From the NCBI GenBank assembly GCA_032718565.1, contig JAVGVS010000302.1, positions 248,001 through 312,000 of the forward strand: 64,000 nucleotides of DNA, read 5' to 3'. The position numbers and the translations under genes were made by a program. The notes beneath the pieces were generated by a model that did not search any database, was not told the origin of the DNA, and saw only the letters and a program-made list of their open reading frames with translations. Of the stretch, positions 46,551 through 59,129 are shown one piece after another. Position 1 is the stretch's first letter. Every line of letters starts with the position of its first letter. Source of the DNA: Distichodus sexfasciatus (Eukaryota; Chordata; Actinopteri; Characiformes; Distichodontidae).

Positions 46551-47862
46551 ATACACAAGTAAACATTACTTCAATATTAACCATTACCATCTTCGTTTTC
46601 CTTGCCGCTTCAGTCAGATTTTCATAATTTCATAACTTCATTCACCTGCTTCGTCTTTTGAAGGAGGAGGGCGAATGTGACGTATGCTGTAAAGCAGTAA
46701 AATTTTGTAGTTCTTTTTGTGGTGAGGGTCCTACCCCAAAACCCCAAGTTTCATAATGCCAGTTTGGGCAATACAGACACCCTTAAGCAATGATAAAGGT
46801 GTAATTGAATCTATTGTGAGTTGATGTACCTTCAGAACGATCTGGTAAATATATAGTTTGAAGGCTGAAAAATGACATAGTTTTACTTTAAAGGATAAAA
46901 CTGGTTTGTCAAAAATAATTTGGTATCATCACCAGTATTAACTGTTTCACACAGCATAAGCCAGTCATAAATGAAACGGCTTTTTATGAACTGGGATAAA
47001 CTGGGATAAGCTGTTTTAACTGGGATGTACAGACGCAAAGCGATCCTGTCAGGTCAGTGCCTTACACCCCATGCGATCCTTGGGGAAAATTTGACATTTG
47101 TAGAACTGATGGTTCTTCGGAGATAACACAATTTCCACTCCACGTCTAGCTGGAACAGCTCCCTCCTGTTTCTATTCCTCTCTCTCCAAAATTAGATTTT
47201 AAGCTGCATAAATAAGGCTTAGGCCGTTCTTTCCTTGAAGACCTTGAAGACACACGAGTTCGGGACACGTTCCGGTGATCAAAAGGTTAAAAAACAGCAG
47301 CGGTTGAGGATTTCCTAGAAACGTGTTCCTGTTTAAAGCGCACAGGTCCGAGTTCCCCCTGTGCTCCTCTGTGTTTTTAGGGTCCACCTGAGGGAAGACC
47401 CCAGAGTTTTTGTGGTTATGCTAAATTCCAGTGCAACCATGGCGGTTAGGGGTGGTCTGTGTGTATGTGTGTGTGTTTCCTTCATAGGCCCCCTGTTGCA
47501 GCTGTAAAGCCATCCTTTATAACTGAATGTTCCTCTTTCACTCTCCCGTTCACTTCAACTGCAGATCAGTGATTGATTTCATCCTCTAAACGTCTTCTTT
47601 AAAGACTTGAAAAAATACAGAAGGTGTGTGTACATAACCCGTTACACACAGTTACAGTTGGAGCAGAATGGAAGGTATGACCGAAAAAGACTCAATCCTG
47701 TTCAGTCTTAAATTTCGTTTAACACTCTGCAATGTGGCAAAGACGAATGAGAACTTTTAAATAGTTGTTTAAACTCAGGTTCGTTATAAAAAATGTTAAA
47801 AGGTAATTTTCAAATCAAATTAAAGTCTCCTTTTCTCTTAAAAGATTACATTAAGTGATTAT
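46551..47862. other. Intergenic DNA
   Basis: Mostly unique. The 47040-47400 stretch has balanced composition and could be conserved non-coding DNA, but shows no decisive motif. No gene is seen. Confidence 0.4.
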
Positions 47863-48028
47863 AAGTGAGCGATTATTTGTCATTGTGAACATACCCCAGT
47901 GCACAGTGCATCACAACCAGAAATGTGACCTCTGCATTTGACCCATCCTTGAAAGAGCAGACGTCAGCTTATTTTCTAGTACTTGGAGACGCGACCTTGC
48001 TCATGAGTACCTCAGTGGTACCTTTCCC
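47863..48028 (-). mobile_element. tRNA-derived SINE, family A, partial
   Basis: Minus-strand body from 'gattatttgtcattgtgaac' to 'gagtacctcagtggtacctt'. The tRNA-like head is missing. Confidence 0.82.
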
Positions 48029-48088
48029 CATGCTTGCAGACAAGCCCTCCAACACTGGAAGGCAAGTCTGCAAACTTAGATGATGGGG

Positions 48089-48125
48089 ATGGAGAAAGAG
48101 GCAGAGAAAGATAGAGGAGAGAGAG

Positions 48126-48156
<31 letters not shown>

Positions 48157-48199
48157 GAGGGAGAAAGAGAGAGGGCATAAGAGAGATAGAGAGAGGGAG
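48089..48199. repeat. (GA)n-rich purine tract
   Basis: Almost pure purine on the + strand, with GAGA and GAAAGA units. Confidence 0.95.
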
Positions 48200-49329
48200 C
48201 AGGTGGGTCAGTGGCATGCAAGACATGGCTGTGTCTCATTTATATTTAAGCCTACCGTGTCTCGTTCCCTTGTCCTCTTCCTCCCTTGGGCCCTCAGTAA
48301 TGTAATGATTATGTCATCAGTTTGTTTCGGCAAGTGAACTGTGACAGGGAAAAACTACATGCTATCAATCAAATTTAGGAGAAAAATGTAAGAAGTAGGC
48401 AGTAAGACAACCAGAGATGCGTCTGAGCAGTTTCACACTTGGAGAAATACAGTTGACGACACCCATAGTCTACTGTCAGCAGGTATCTAGTTGGATAGGA
48501 GATGCTTTTGTTCATATTTGTATTATTCAATGTTCTCAAGTCAAAATGAGAATGGCGAAAACTAGCATGCTAACTATCGACAACTAGCTAGCATGTTAGC
48601 TACCGGCTGGATAAATAGCTGTGGGCTACTACTTGAATGACCTGATTTATGGATATAAACAGAGTGCTATGACTTCAATAACACGGCCTGACACACAGCA
48701 AGCTCCAATACACTAGATATAGATGGTAAACAAAGAATTTATACTTACTACTCCAACAGTAACAGCACCAGGTCACCATCGCTCCTCCTCTTTCAGCAAG
48801 CAAAAGTTAAAAAATGTAAAAAGTAGTTAATGAGACAGCAAAAATATTAAGTCTAAAATCTAAGCTGTCAAAATTGTATTTGTCAAATTTTCCAGAAAGA
48901 CAATAAATTATTACCTTATAGTAAATATAAAAAGTTCATCTACAATTTAAGTATTCTAATTATTTACTAAATGTATTTGTAATATTGGAGCTGGATTTCC
49001 TTAACAAATGCCAAAATTTAAAGTAGATGAGTTCTTATTTTTGTTAAAATTAGAAACATGAATATTGCCATTTATTAAGAAAGGTACATGGTGTCTTTTG
49101 CTTCTTAGCTTCAGCCAAAACAAAATCGCATTTCCGAAATTAAATAAATAGCTCTTGGCAAACAGTTTTGAATGAAGTTAAAGCTCCATCACAGTAAATG
49201 CTATTACTAATTATAATCACTGTTAGGTATCCGTTTTGATCAACTAATCCACAACCCAATGAGATTCAATTTTGGCATTTATCAATAAATTATTATTAAT
49301 ACACATTTATTTGATTTATTACTCAGTGA
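48200..49329. other. Intergenic AT-rich DNA
   Basis: A cluster of 'gctaac/gctagc' words lies at 48565-48605. Otherwise no feature is seen. Confidence 0.45.
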
Positions 49330-49770
49330 GCAATGTTGTCAACTCCCGCTCAATGCCCCGGGCCGCTGCGACCGACCACCGCTGAGACTGGGGCCATAAT
49401 GAAGGAGAGCAAGGCTTTGATTGGCCGACGGCTCTCTGCGCTAATTAGGATCACTTTAACAAAGGCCCGCCCCGCCCCCTCATTTACATACGGCCTCTTT
49501 ATTCAGATTGGCCCTCTCAAATGCAGATGAGTGGCCGCATTGTTGCGAGAAGGCCCAGTTCGGTGTGTGTGTTGTGTGTTGAAGCAGACCAAGCCATGCT
49601 TGTGACTGCACAAAGACAAAAGGCATTAAGGGAAGGGGAGGAGGAAACCGCCAATTAAAATCTACGGCCGCGTCGCCGCGTGTGAAGCGATTGGCTAATT
49701 GAGGGCTAGCAAATCTCAGCCGCGTTAAATTTCTCTCGCTGCCTTCGGCACTAGCTGAGCGCTTTCAAGG
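49330..49770. promoter_or_regulatory. Candidate enhancer island 5 (dense TF motifs)
   Basis: Visible motifs: CTTTGATTGG (49415-49424, TCF/LEF core plus inverted CCAAT), CTAATTAG palindrome (49441-49448), TTTAACAAAGG (49455-49465), further ATTGGC at about 49507 and 49690, CCAATTA at about 49651 and TAATTG at about 49696. Composition is CpG-rich against an AT-rich surround. No coding sequence. This is the strongest regulatory candidate by motif density. Confidence 0.45.
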
Positions 49771-50179
49771 TATTCTTTTTTTGTGTGCTATATAGAGATT
49801 AGAAGTGTGTGTGACTAGCTCCACCCTCCCTCCATCCCTTTTTACATCCCTCTCTTTCTTTCACATACATATACACACTCACTGCCGCTCAGATCGTGAT
49901 CTATTCTGGGTGGATGATGTCACTGTTCGGCTGTAATGAGTGATGACAAACCTGCTGGTGTTAATAGCTTGTACAGTATTGAGAACAGTGCTGTTGAAAG
50001 CTCGGTAAAAGCTCTGGTCATTTGCTCATCCGGAATGAAAGGATGAGAAAAAGGTGGATGTTAAGAATATGACCTTATCAGATGATGTGAGTTTGAAAGC
50101 TTTTAGAGCGCGAGAATGATTGTGTGTTTTGACAGCTGGATAAGATAGAGGCTGAGAAATAATATAGGCCGTCGTTGCA
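49771..50179. other. Intergenic DNA
   Basis: No recognisable gene; a short pyrimidine stretch near 49820-49865. Confidence 0.4.
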
Positions 50180-50719
50180 ATGATCTCTCTCTCCCTTCAT
50201 GATTCTTCTTTTCCTGTGATCTCTCTCTCATCATGATCTCTCTTCCCCTACCTATGCACGCCATGCTTTTCTCTCTCTTATTCCTCTCCTCCTCAACCGT
50301 GATGTTTTCTTTCATGATGATTTCTCTCAATTTCTGTCTCTCTATTCTCCTTCTTCAACCTCCATGTTATTTTCTGCACAGTCTCTCTCTCCTTCCTGTC
50401 TTCTTCAGCCTCCATGTTTTCTCTTCCAATGATCTCTCTCTATATTCTCCTCCTTCAAGGTCCATTTTTTCTTTTTTCACACTCTCTCTCTCTCTTTCTC
50501 TCTTCATCGCTCTCCATGTTTTCGTCCTCCCAATGATCTCTCTCTTTCTCTCCATTATGCTCCCCTCCCTATGATCTCTCTCTCCCTGCTGTCCTCAAGA
50601 TCTCTCTCCCTCTTCCACACACTCCATCTTTTCCCCAACCTCCATGCTGTGTCTTCCTATGATCCCCCCTCACTCTCTCTCCCTTCATCACTCTCCATGT
50701 GTTTCACTCCCCATGATCG

Positions 50720-50760
<41 letters not shown>

Positions 50761-50840
50761 CTTCACTCTCCACTCTCCCTGTGCTCTCTCTCGCTACACC
50801 CATCATCTCTCCTCCTCCCTTCCTCCTTCGCTCCCTCCCC
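50180..50840. repeat. Pyrimidine-rich minisatellite-like tract
   Basis: Recurring phrases 'atgatctctctctc', 'cctccatgttttct' and 'cttcaacctccatg' appear roughly every 50-65 bp within CT-rich sequence, which ends in (CT)n at 50720-50755. Long Ser/Leu frames here are compositional. Confidence 0.7.
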
Positions 50841-51539
50841 CCTGGTGCAGTTTGCAGACGGCAGACAGTATGCACTCGTTCACCCCAGCTATAAATAATA
50901 CATGTACATGCACCTATCCTAATGTATAATGCACACCATCATCCCTGCTGCTCATCCCTGCTGGAAGTGTGTGTGCACTTGTGGTATATCTGTCAGTGTG
51001 GGGAGCAAATTAATCTACACTCTATGAAAAAGTGTCTAAATTAAAAGTAAAAACAGCAAATAAAATTCTGGTTTTGGTTATGCATAAATAAATTTGATAT
51101 ATCATCTTAGATTCATCATATAAATGCAGCAGATGTGAGATATGTTTATAACCTCTGGATCCCACTATGATATAAAAACACGTGTGTGAGAGAGTGTGTG
51201 TGTGTCGCAGAATATGGCTGATCAAAGCACACACTCAAGGGAAAATGTGTTTGCTTTATAACGGAGTGTGTTAATAATTGGGCATATTCCAGACCATGTG
51301 ACAAACGAGGCATGAAGGAGAGAAAGAAGGATGTAAGATGGATAAAAGCTCCTTCATCTGGAGAGAGCCCAGACTTATTTGCTTACAGACGTATTTGCTT
51401 AAGTCTGCTTTTGAACTCTTCTTTCATATTTTATCACCTTGAGCTGTTCCTGTGGCGTGATGCTTTTGTGCATTTATCCCAATGCAGATTGCCAGTTAAC
51501 TAGTGATTTCTGGAATGGTATACTGCTACGGTGAGTTTA
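50841..51539. other. Intergenic DNA
   Basis: Unique AT-rich sequence with a short GT run at about 51183-51205. No gene. Confidence 0.45.
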
Positions 51540-51997
51540 AGATTAACAACAGTTTAACAACAAATATCAACACAATGTGAGTAAACAACAACACATGGAC
51601 AGTGGGCACAAGTGGCAACAGAGAAACAGCAAACACGATGACATAAATACAGTGGAAATAAGCAGCAACACAAGTGCAGAGACCATTTACCCAAGTGGTG
51701 ACACGGTAACAATGAACACAAGCAATGACACAGAGACAGGGTGCACAAGCAGCGACGCAGGAACAACATGCTGAAGCCGCAACGCAGGCATAGTGTACAC
51801 ATGCAGCAACACAGATACTCTGTGAACAAACAACACAATAGTTAGCGTTCACAAGCAGCAAAACATAGGCAATATTTGCAAATCAAGGTGCACACCATTT
51901 ATGTAGAAACAATGTTCAAAAACAGCAAGGAACAACACAAATAGAGTGTATAGAAGCAACAAGACAGATTGAAAGTGAAACGTGAAAGATGTGAACA
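51540..51997. repeat. Minisatellite of ~30-bp units, left part
   Basis: Degenerate units of the form 'cacaagcagcaacacaggga' plus about 10 bp recur (for example at 51607, 51660, 51718, 51748, 51808). The array resumes after an inserted SINE at 52237. Confidence 0.75.
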
Positions 51998-52236
51998 CAT
52001 TTGTCATTGTGAACACACCACAGCACAGCACACAGTGCACCACAATGAAATGTGATCTCTGCTTTGGACCCATCGTGAAGGAGCAGTGTGAGCAGTCATG
52101 GGCAGCACCCTGGAAGCAGTGCTTGGGGACAGTACCTTGCTCTTGAGTACCTCAGTGGTATCTGGTCCGGGATTTGAACCGGTGACCTTCCGATCGTGGG
52201 GCGAATGCCCTAACCGTTATTCTTCCAACTGTCCCA
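51998..52236 (-). mobile_element. tRNA-derived SINE, family A, inserted in minisatellite
   Basis: Minus-strand copy with an intact head: the reverse of 52165-52236 gives 'ttagggcattcgccccacga' and a B-box-like 'ggtcaccggttcaaatcc'. It splits the surrounding array. Confidence 0.9.
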
Positions 52237-52720
52237 CAAGATGCAGTTTACACAAGCAGCAGCATAGGGACAGAGCGCATAAGCAACAACACAGGGACAG
52301 GTTACACAAACAGAGACATGAGACATTGCACTTATGCAGTGACACAGAGAGAATGTACAGAAGCAGAAACTCTAGGACACAATAAACAAGCAGTGATACA
52401 GCGATGGCGTGCACAAGGAGCAACACACAAACGCTGTGCACAAGCAGTGATTTCCTGGAACAGTGGTCACAACTGGAGCATTACACACATGCACTGACAC
52501 AGGGGCAGGGAAGATAGCCAGTGACATAGGCACAAGCAATGTTACAGGGAAGGCGTACACAAGCAGAAACACAGGAGCAGTGCACACAGGCAGCAACGCA
52601 AAGAGCGACACAGGGATGGAGTGCGGAGGCAACATCAGCAGATATTATGCAGATGTTATGCAAGCAGCAACACAGAGAGCGTTCACATGCTGTAACACAG
52701 GGGTAGTGCACAAAGACAAA
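52237..52720. repeat. Minisatellite of ~30-bp units, right part
   Basis: Continues the unit series ('tacacaagcagcagcatagg', 'cataagcaacaacacaggga', 'cacaaggagcaacacacaaa', 'tacacaagcagaaacacagg'). Confidence 0.75.
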
Positions 52721-53079
52721 TGATCTTTGTCTTGCTTATGGAACTAATGGTGGCAATGCTGGAGGTAGGATTTGAACCCACTACCAAAATACCACCACCC
52801 CATTTGGCACAGAGATGGTGTAGCAGCATAGGGATAGTGGAGCAGGTGAACAGTGGACAGCAGTAGCAGCAGTCAGTTATCTTGTTCATTTAGTCATTTT
52901 GCGACCCTCTTCAGGGCTTAAAATGCATGCACCTCCTTCTACAAGTGTAACTGAGATCTGAGAGTGGTGGGAAAGGTGGCAAAAAAGCACTCCTTTCCTG
53001 AAAACAAACTAAGAAGTGAATGAGGGGGGAAACGAGGAAAAAGAAAGAATGCAAAATCTCAACAATGTGCAAAAAAATC
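52721..53079. other. Intergenic DNA
   Basis: Unique sequence, no gene seen. Confidence 0.4.
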
Positions 53080-53490
53080 CTTCCCTCTCCTGTAAAGGAT
53101 TTGTATCCAGCACCATGCATGCTGCTTTGAGTTCTGATGGCTTCTGACAATGGACTCCCCCCTTTTTCACCCGCTCCCATCCAGATGCCTGTATCCCCGG
53201 GGGGGTTGAGGGGAGATTCTTGGGGGCCCGTGTACCTCTCAGCTTCTGGGAACAGCGGCGGGGCAAACGGACCCCCACCGCACCCACCTATAGTGTTGAG
53301 CCGGGGCCCTGGAGGAGCGCTGATCTCTGGGGCTGTACAGGCCAGGGGCGACCCCAGGGCCCCTAACGAGCGGCAGCAGGCGTGGAGCTGAGGCCACTGA
53401 GGCTCATTAAGGGGTGCGAGGGAGCGAAATGAGAAATGACAACAGTAAACGGGAGCACAGTTAGCATGCAGCAGTGCTGAGTGGAGCTGT
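53080..53490. promoter_or_regulatory. Candidate regulatory island 6 (GC-rich)
   Basis: GC-rich unique block with long frames on both strands that match no family I know. Its right flank 'gaggctcattaaggggtgcg' and 'aaatgagaaatgacaacagt' looks like constrained non-coding DNA. A proline/glycine-rich frame at 53137-53391 has no recognised domain. Confidence 0.35.
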
Positions 53491-53789
53491 CCAAGCATGT
53501 TATCACAATGCTGGCAGCCTTTATTGTGGGAGTTAGAAGATTCTTTGCTTTTTTGCTCTGCTGTCTCTCACAACCTTTTATGTAATGCCTTTTTGCCCAA
53601 TTTTGTCATCCTCTCTTCTCCTCCTCGCCTCACTTCTGTCCCCTCCTTTATGTGTTTGTTCCTCTCTTTTCCCGTCCACTTCAGATCTCAATTTCTCGTA
53701 CCTCTTTTTCCCTTCCCTATTTCTCCGTTCTTCTCCTCTTATCTCATCTCCCTCTTTAAACCTTATCAGATGTGTGTAAGCCTCCCTTA

Positions 53790-54100
53790 TCCCCAAGCTG
53801 TGCAGTTTTGGGCCTGTCGTTTGGGTGGTCTTCTGAGCTTGGCGCATTCTCCGAACTCGTCGCTCCCGCCGCATTTGACTGAAATTGGCACTGGCGTGCG
53901 ATTGGACGGCAACATTACCCATGCTTGGCTTGGCCCCCTCATCACGGCCGGGGCGCAAATTATGACCAACAGCGTCCATCTGCCACCCAACCAGAGCTGC
54001 CACCCCCTTCGTGCACTCGCCATTGTCCTACTGCCCGGGCTTGGGGTTTCTACTGCCCCTCCTGACGTGCCCCTTTACCCTGCCCACCCGTCATAGCCCA
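53790..54100. promoter_or_regulatory. Candidate regulatory island 7
   Basis: Balanced, CpG-containing sequence (for example 'cgctcccgccgcatttgact', 'ggcaacattacccatgcttg', 'ggggcgcaaattatgacca') preceded by a pyrimidine tract (53610-53760). Coding potential is not convincing. Confidence 0.3.
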
Positions 54101-57100
54101 TTCAGTCAAAAACTGAAACATTTCCACACACACAAAAGCTTCAAACTTGCCCCATGACAATGGCAGGTCTTTCTGCCTTCCTTCTCACCTTCGTCACGCA
54201 GGCCTTCGCTGGTCTTCATAACAGCGTTTTTCAGTCAATTCACACGGCTGAGAGCTGTAATTAAAAATGTGTACGTTTAACTGATAAAACTTGCTCATAT
54301 TATATTAGACATTTGACGACATACCTCCTTTAAAAAGCTCAGAACAGCTTGGATTTTAACTGCAACCAGTCTTGTAATAGTTACCATGTTTACATATACA
54401 GCATTTAGCAGACCTGTAAAGATCTGTAAAGATATATTTAAATTCAACAACTGTCATTAACCCAAGTTTCAGCTGACTGTTATATACTTAAACAAAAACG
54501 TGTTAGAGAAAAATGAAAGTTCACAGACAAACGTACCTGTTTTTTTTTGTGCTTATATTTAGAAATTAAATATATAATTTTGACATCTTAAAACTTAAAT
54601 CGCAAGTCATAGGGTGTAATCAAACCTGCCTTGTATAGTTCACTTAAAAATAAACCAAGGTACGAATCTTTTGAGCAGACCTTTTTGGATATAACAGGCT
54701 CCCATCGTTGTCGTGCCTTATGGAAAATAATTGTTTAAATAACTATACAACACACAGATGTGTATAGCCAGTGTTAGAAGTGAGCCGTGAGTTAACGCGG
54801 AGCTCCGAGGAGACCTCTCCTTCACAGCTGTCTTACAGCACGTCTCTGCCGTTGCTAAATTACTAGCATCTTATTGTAAAACTGACGTTGCATCCAACGC
54901 TCTTGACCCCGCCCCACACGTTTCTGTCCAGTTGTTGAACAACCTTAGCACACATTTGTGACTCTGCACAGCAAAACCAGTCGCTTGTCGCAAATTTTCC
55001 AAATTGAGTGTTCATGAAAGGGCATAAATCAACCTTCAAAACGATACTTATATCAAATGAATCGGACAACATATGATTGAGATATCAACATTCAAAGGAG
55101 TTGGGTTTCTCTCGTCACGCCAAGTGAGAAACGGAGAAATCTGCCTTCGAAGTTGACTATCGACGTAGCACTCACAGACGCTTGGTGCGGTCGCATTTAC
55201 GGTAGCCTACGCTGCATTCACAGCCACATGGATGGCCTACCTGCGTTAGGTTAACTGAACTTGGGAGACGAAGATGGATTCCGGAGAACTATCTTCACGT
55301 TATTCAACCAGTGGATTTACCGTAAATATTGGAGTAGAGCGGTCAAAACAGAAACGTTTAACATTCTGCTGGAATTGAATTCCTCACCTCAAGAAAGTCA
55401 CGTTTTTAGGATGGAAAGGGTAAGTTTTTCTGTGAAATTTATTCACAACAGTACAGTATAGACCTTCCACTGTTTCAAAACACTAAAAACAAAAAATCCA
55501 AAATTTTACCCCACGCAACATAAACGGTTGTTTTTCTCGGAAACCTCTGTTGCGACAACTGACAGGTTTTGCTGTGCATAGTCACATTTGGTTTTGTTAA
55601 CAAATTCTGGTTCACTTGCAAGGCCTACAATGTGAAAATGAACCATTTTCAAATATTCAAACATTTTATTTGGTCTGGACCAAAGCAAGTGAACAAACGG
55701 ACTTTCCCGGTGTGAATACACCCAAAGTTTCAGAACTAGTATTAACCCATAATCAGTAATAACTAGGTAATAATATTGTAATAACTACTTTATAACACTT
55801 TCATACACTTGTAAAATTGTTAATACAAATGTAAAATTCTTAATACAGTTGATATATAGATGATGCAAATCACTAACATGAACTCTAAGCATGTGTTATT
55901 AATGCACACATTAATTTTTGCCATTTTAAATTGGCCCTGTACAGTTAGAAGTCATCAATTACCATTTTTACAGTTAGTTTGATAGTTTTTTCACATGTAC
56001 TACAACCTCACCATTGACCCAATGAGAGTTTTTTGAACATAAACACAGTAAAATGTATATTTTTAATACCAAATGGACTATTCCAGCTATCAACGTTTAA
56101 ATAAAGTATGAAGCCAGTACCATCTTATTTACTGTGGATTCAGGTTTGGAAAAATCTCCTCTTTTGGGATTGAACAATGTCCAAGTGTCCCTCTTTAATT
56201 ATTACGTGGATGTAGTACAGCTACTACTATAGGAAGTATTGTACAGGTATCAATTCATGCATTAAAACATTTCAGACAGTATTTTTCCTACAAGTCGGAA
56301 GCTCTAGTCATGTTAGAAGTTCTTGACTTGTTTGAACATATCAGCTAGCTGTTTTGGGCTACACCTAATCTGCTGGATAAACCTGACTTTTCCTTTTATT
56401 TCAGGCTTTTTCTTGAAAGCTCAGGAAATGTGCAAAGGCTTTTATCTTGTAGGGGTCAAACTAAAATGTACAGGATGTGCCAATTGTTAATAGATAGGCG
56501 TGCAGAATGCCCCCCGTCAGTGCCAGATGTCTATAGACTCTCACTAATTTCCACTCCTCAATGTAGATTTAGCGTCTTTTCTCAAAGTAGGTCATTAGGG
56601 TTAGCATGAGACGTGGAGATTTGCTGCTCGTTCAATAAGAAATAGACACTTTTAACGGAATTCATGAAGCATGCTGGGAAATAGTTTTTCTTTCTTTACA
56701 AAAATAGGGATTTTCAACTACGAGGTGTTTCTGACCCGTGTTGACTTGGCAGAAGTGGGATGTTAAGGCTTCCGTGATCAGCACACACTCCTTATATCAC
56801 AGTGCGATCTTGGCAGCTGCTAGATGGAGTTGGAGGAAGGACTCCACTTTGGCGAAGATGGAAGCAAAATTTCACAGACTTTGTAAAGTGAAATGGACAG
56901 AACTCACCTATTTTGGTGTAATTTATGCAAGCATGACGTTAAGCATCACTAGATGAAATAGCCAAGATTAGCTACTTTTTCTCTGTAGCTTGTTCTGTAG
57001 CTAATTCCCGCATTAAAACAGTAGCTTAGTAACTTTTAAGTAGCTTATACAGTTTAAAAGTAGCTTTCCCAATACTTCACGTTTGTTCTTCTGTGTGAGG

Positions 57101-57570
57101 TGACTGCTATGTGGACCAAGTTGAACATGTTTGGACGGTTCCAATGGGATGGGCAGCGCACTACACCACACACGCACACACACACACACCTGGCAAAGGT
57201 GCGGGCGCACGGATCTAGCCATGGGAAGTGCGTGGGAATGTATTGGGAATGCTAATGGAATGTTGCTCCTGCTATAGCGGCTAAATTGACTGAAGTGACC
57301 TTGCCACGATGTGCCGAGTGAAAGCAGTCAGTCACATGACAAATGATGCTCGTGGCTTTGATATCAGATACAGTAAAAGCTCGGTGATGAACAATAGTGA
57401 TTGTCTTTGTTTTCGGAAGCTCCGGGAGGGGTGTGTGTGAGTGTGTGTGTGTGTGTTGGTTCCAACATGCCTCTGCATCTCTTGTGAACTCAGTGAACCC
57501 AATTTTTTTTTCACATCAAGGTCACTGCGGACTCTGTGTGTGTGTGTGTATGTGAGGGTCTGTGTCTGTG
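54101..57570. other. Intergenic DNA
   Basis: Mostly unique AT-rich. A mixed, CpG-containing stretch at 54850-55419 ends in a strong donor-like AAGG|GTAAGT at 55420. A hAT-like fragment lies at 56964-57078. GT stretches occur at 57430-57455 and 57536-57552. No gene can be supported. Confidence 0.45.
56964..57078. mobile_element. hAT-like element fragment
   Basis: The text 'gattagctactttttctctg', 'gtagcttagtaacttttaag' and 'aaaagtagctttcccaatac' matches the right half of the element at 12450-12947. Confidence 0.6.
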
Positions 57571-57602
57571 TTTGAAGTGACATTCTTAATGTCATTATGT
57601 AA

Positions 57603-57935
57603 CAGAGAAGAGAGAGAGAGAGACAGAGAGAGAAAGAAAGAAAGAAAGAAAGAGAAAAGGAATGAGAGAGAGAGAGAGAGAGAGAGACAGAAAGAAAGAA
57701 AGAAAGAAAGAGAAAAGGAATGAGAGAGAGAGAGAGAGAGAAATCAGGACACCAAGAAAAGAGAGGGAGAATGTGAGAAGATAAAGAGGGAGAGACACAG
57801 AACGAGAGAGAGACTGAGAGAGACATGTAAAGATGAAGTGAAAGAGACAGAATGAGACACCTAGAAAGACGAGAGATACTGTGAGAGAAAGAAAGAATGG
57901 TGAAGAGCAAGAGCTGCACAGAGAGAGAGAGATGG
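57603..57935. repeat. (GA)n/(GAAA)n purine tract with tandem block
   Basis: Purine-rich on + strand. A roughly 65-bp unit ending in 'agagaaaaggaatgagagag' is present twice (57603-57672 and 57673-57735). Confidence 0.85.
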
Positions 57936-59129
57936 AAACAGATTTTGATGTCTTCAGATTCAAGGTCACACTGTGTCATAATGTGTGTGTGTGTGTAGAA
58001 AAAAAGACCAATGCTATAAAATCAGGTTGTTGCTGCGAGTGTGTGAAGGAGAGCGAGAACTTCATGTGTGTGTGTTGTACATGCTAAGTGTAGAGGGGGG
58101 AGGGGTTTATTACCTGTAGTCATAAGCTCACCCCCCTGCAGATCCTTCTGCTCATGTAATGCACTTACACTCTAAAGCATCCTTTTGTTCACTCCTGCAT
58201 TCAGCACGGCTTTGTTCCAGACGCTCCACCTGGTACGCAGACATCCACCCAAATTATTCTCCCTTTTTACCCCTTACTCTCCACCACGTGCCCTCATAAC
58301 ACCATAATCACGCCCAGGCTTTAACCACATGACATAACTGTACTGTAAAATGTAGCTTTTCGTTTTTTGGGAGCGAATCATGTTTTTTTGCATTAGCCGT
58401 TATGTTTTACACCCACATCACCTTCCCCTCTTTTATCAGTTACTGTTTATCATTTTTTCATTCATCATTTTTCTTATGCATTAATAAGCTGTTCAGAACA
58501 ATTAGTCTATTTAGGGAGGATCCATGTTTTATTGCATTATTTATTGCATTTTGATTGAATAATTTATTCATTATTTTATAAAATACATGCCTAAACCTGG
58601 GCTGTTGATATTGTGATTACAACGAAATTGAGACAGAAATATGTATTTGTTTTTTGAGATATTTGAGATCTAAAATTTTGCTGAAATGCATTTTTTCCAT
58701 CAGTGCATTTAATGCATGAATTAAAAACACATCCAAAAGATTTTATGCTTTTAGAGAAATGCATTTAACAATTATGAACCTGCTTTTAGAAATTAATGTT
58801 TAACATTGAGCGTCACGCTGCAGCATTGGGAGTGTTCTCGTGCCTTTGTTCCAGAGTCGGACTCGGACAAAAAAAGCACCGTGGTCAGCATGTGAGCGAA
58901 GGCTTGTGGCTTCTGCAAGATAAGCACAAATGTAAGTGCATGAGATTATAGACTGCTTCTTGCAGGATGCATGTCAACGTGTCCTCATAAAACCCTCTTT
59001 TACTCTCCGGCTCTCTCTCTCTCTGCTGCTTATCCTCCGTCTCCTCATCTCTCTCTCTTTCTCTCTCTTTCTCCATCTCCATCTCTTGCTTGCATAACGT
59101 CTGGAGCAAGAACGCGCGAAAGAGCCGCA
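57936..59129. other. Intergenic DNA
   Basis: Unique sequence; a GT stretch at 57980-57998, AT-rich middle, and a CT run at 59005-59075. No gene is supported. Confidence 0.45.

Noticed and set aside
51540..52720. Regularly spaced repeats resembling a CRISPR array
   Set aside because: Units are degenerate and irregular without distinct spacers, contain a eukaryotic SINE, and there are no cas genes in this vertebrate DNA.
53497..54096. 199-residue forward frame
   Set aside because: The first half is a pyrimidine tract; the second half matches no family and has no convincing splice sites. Kept only as a regulatory candidate.
57332..57979. 215-residue reverse-strand Ser/Leu-rich frame
   Set aside because: It reads through GA/GT microsatellites; the composition alone explains it.
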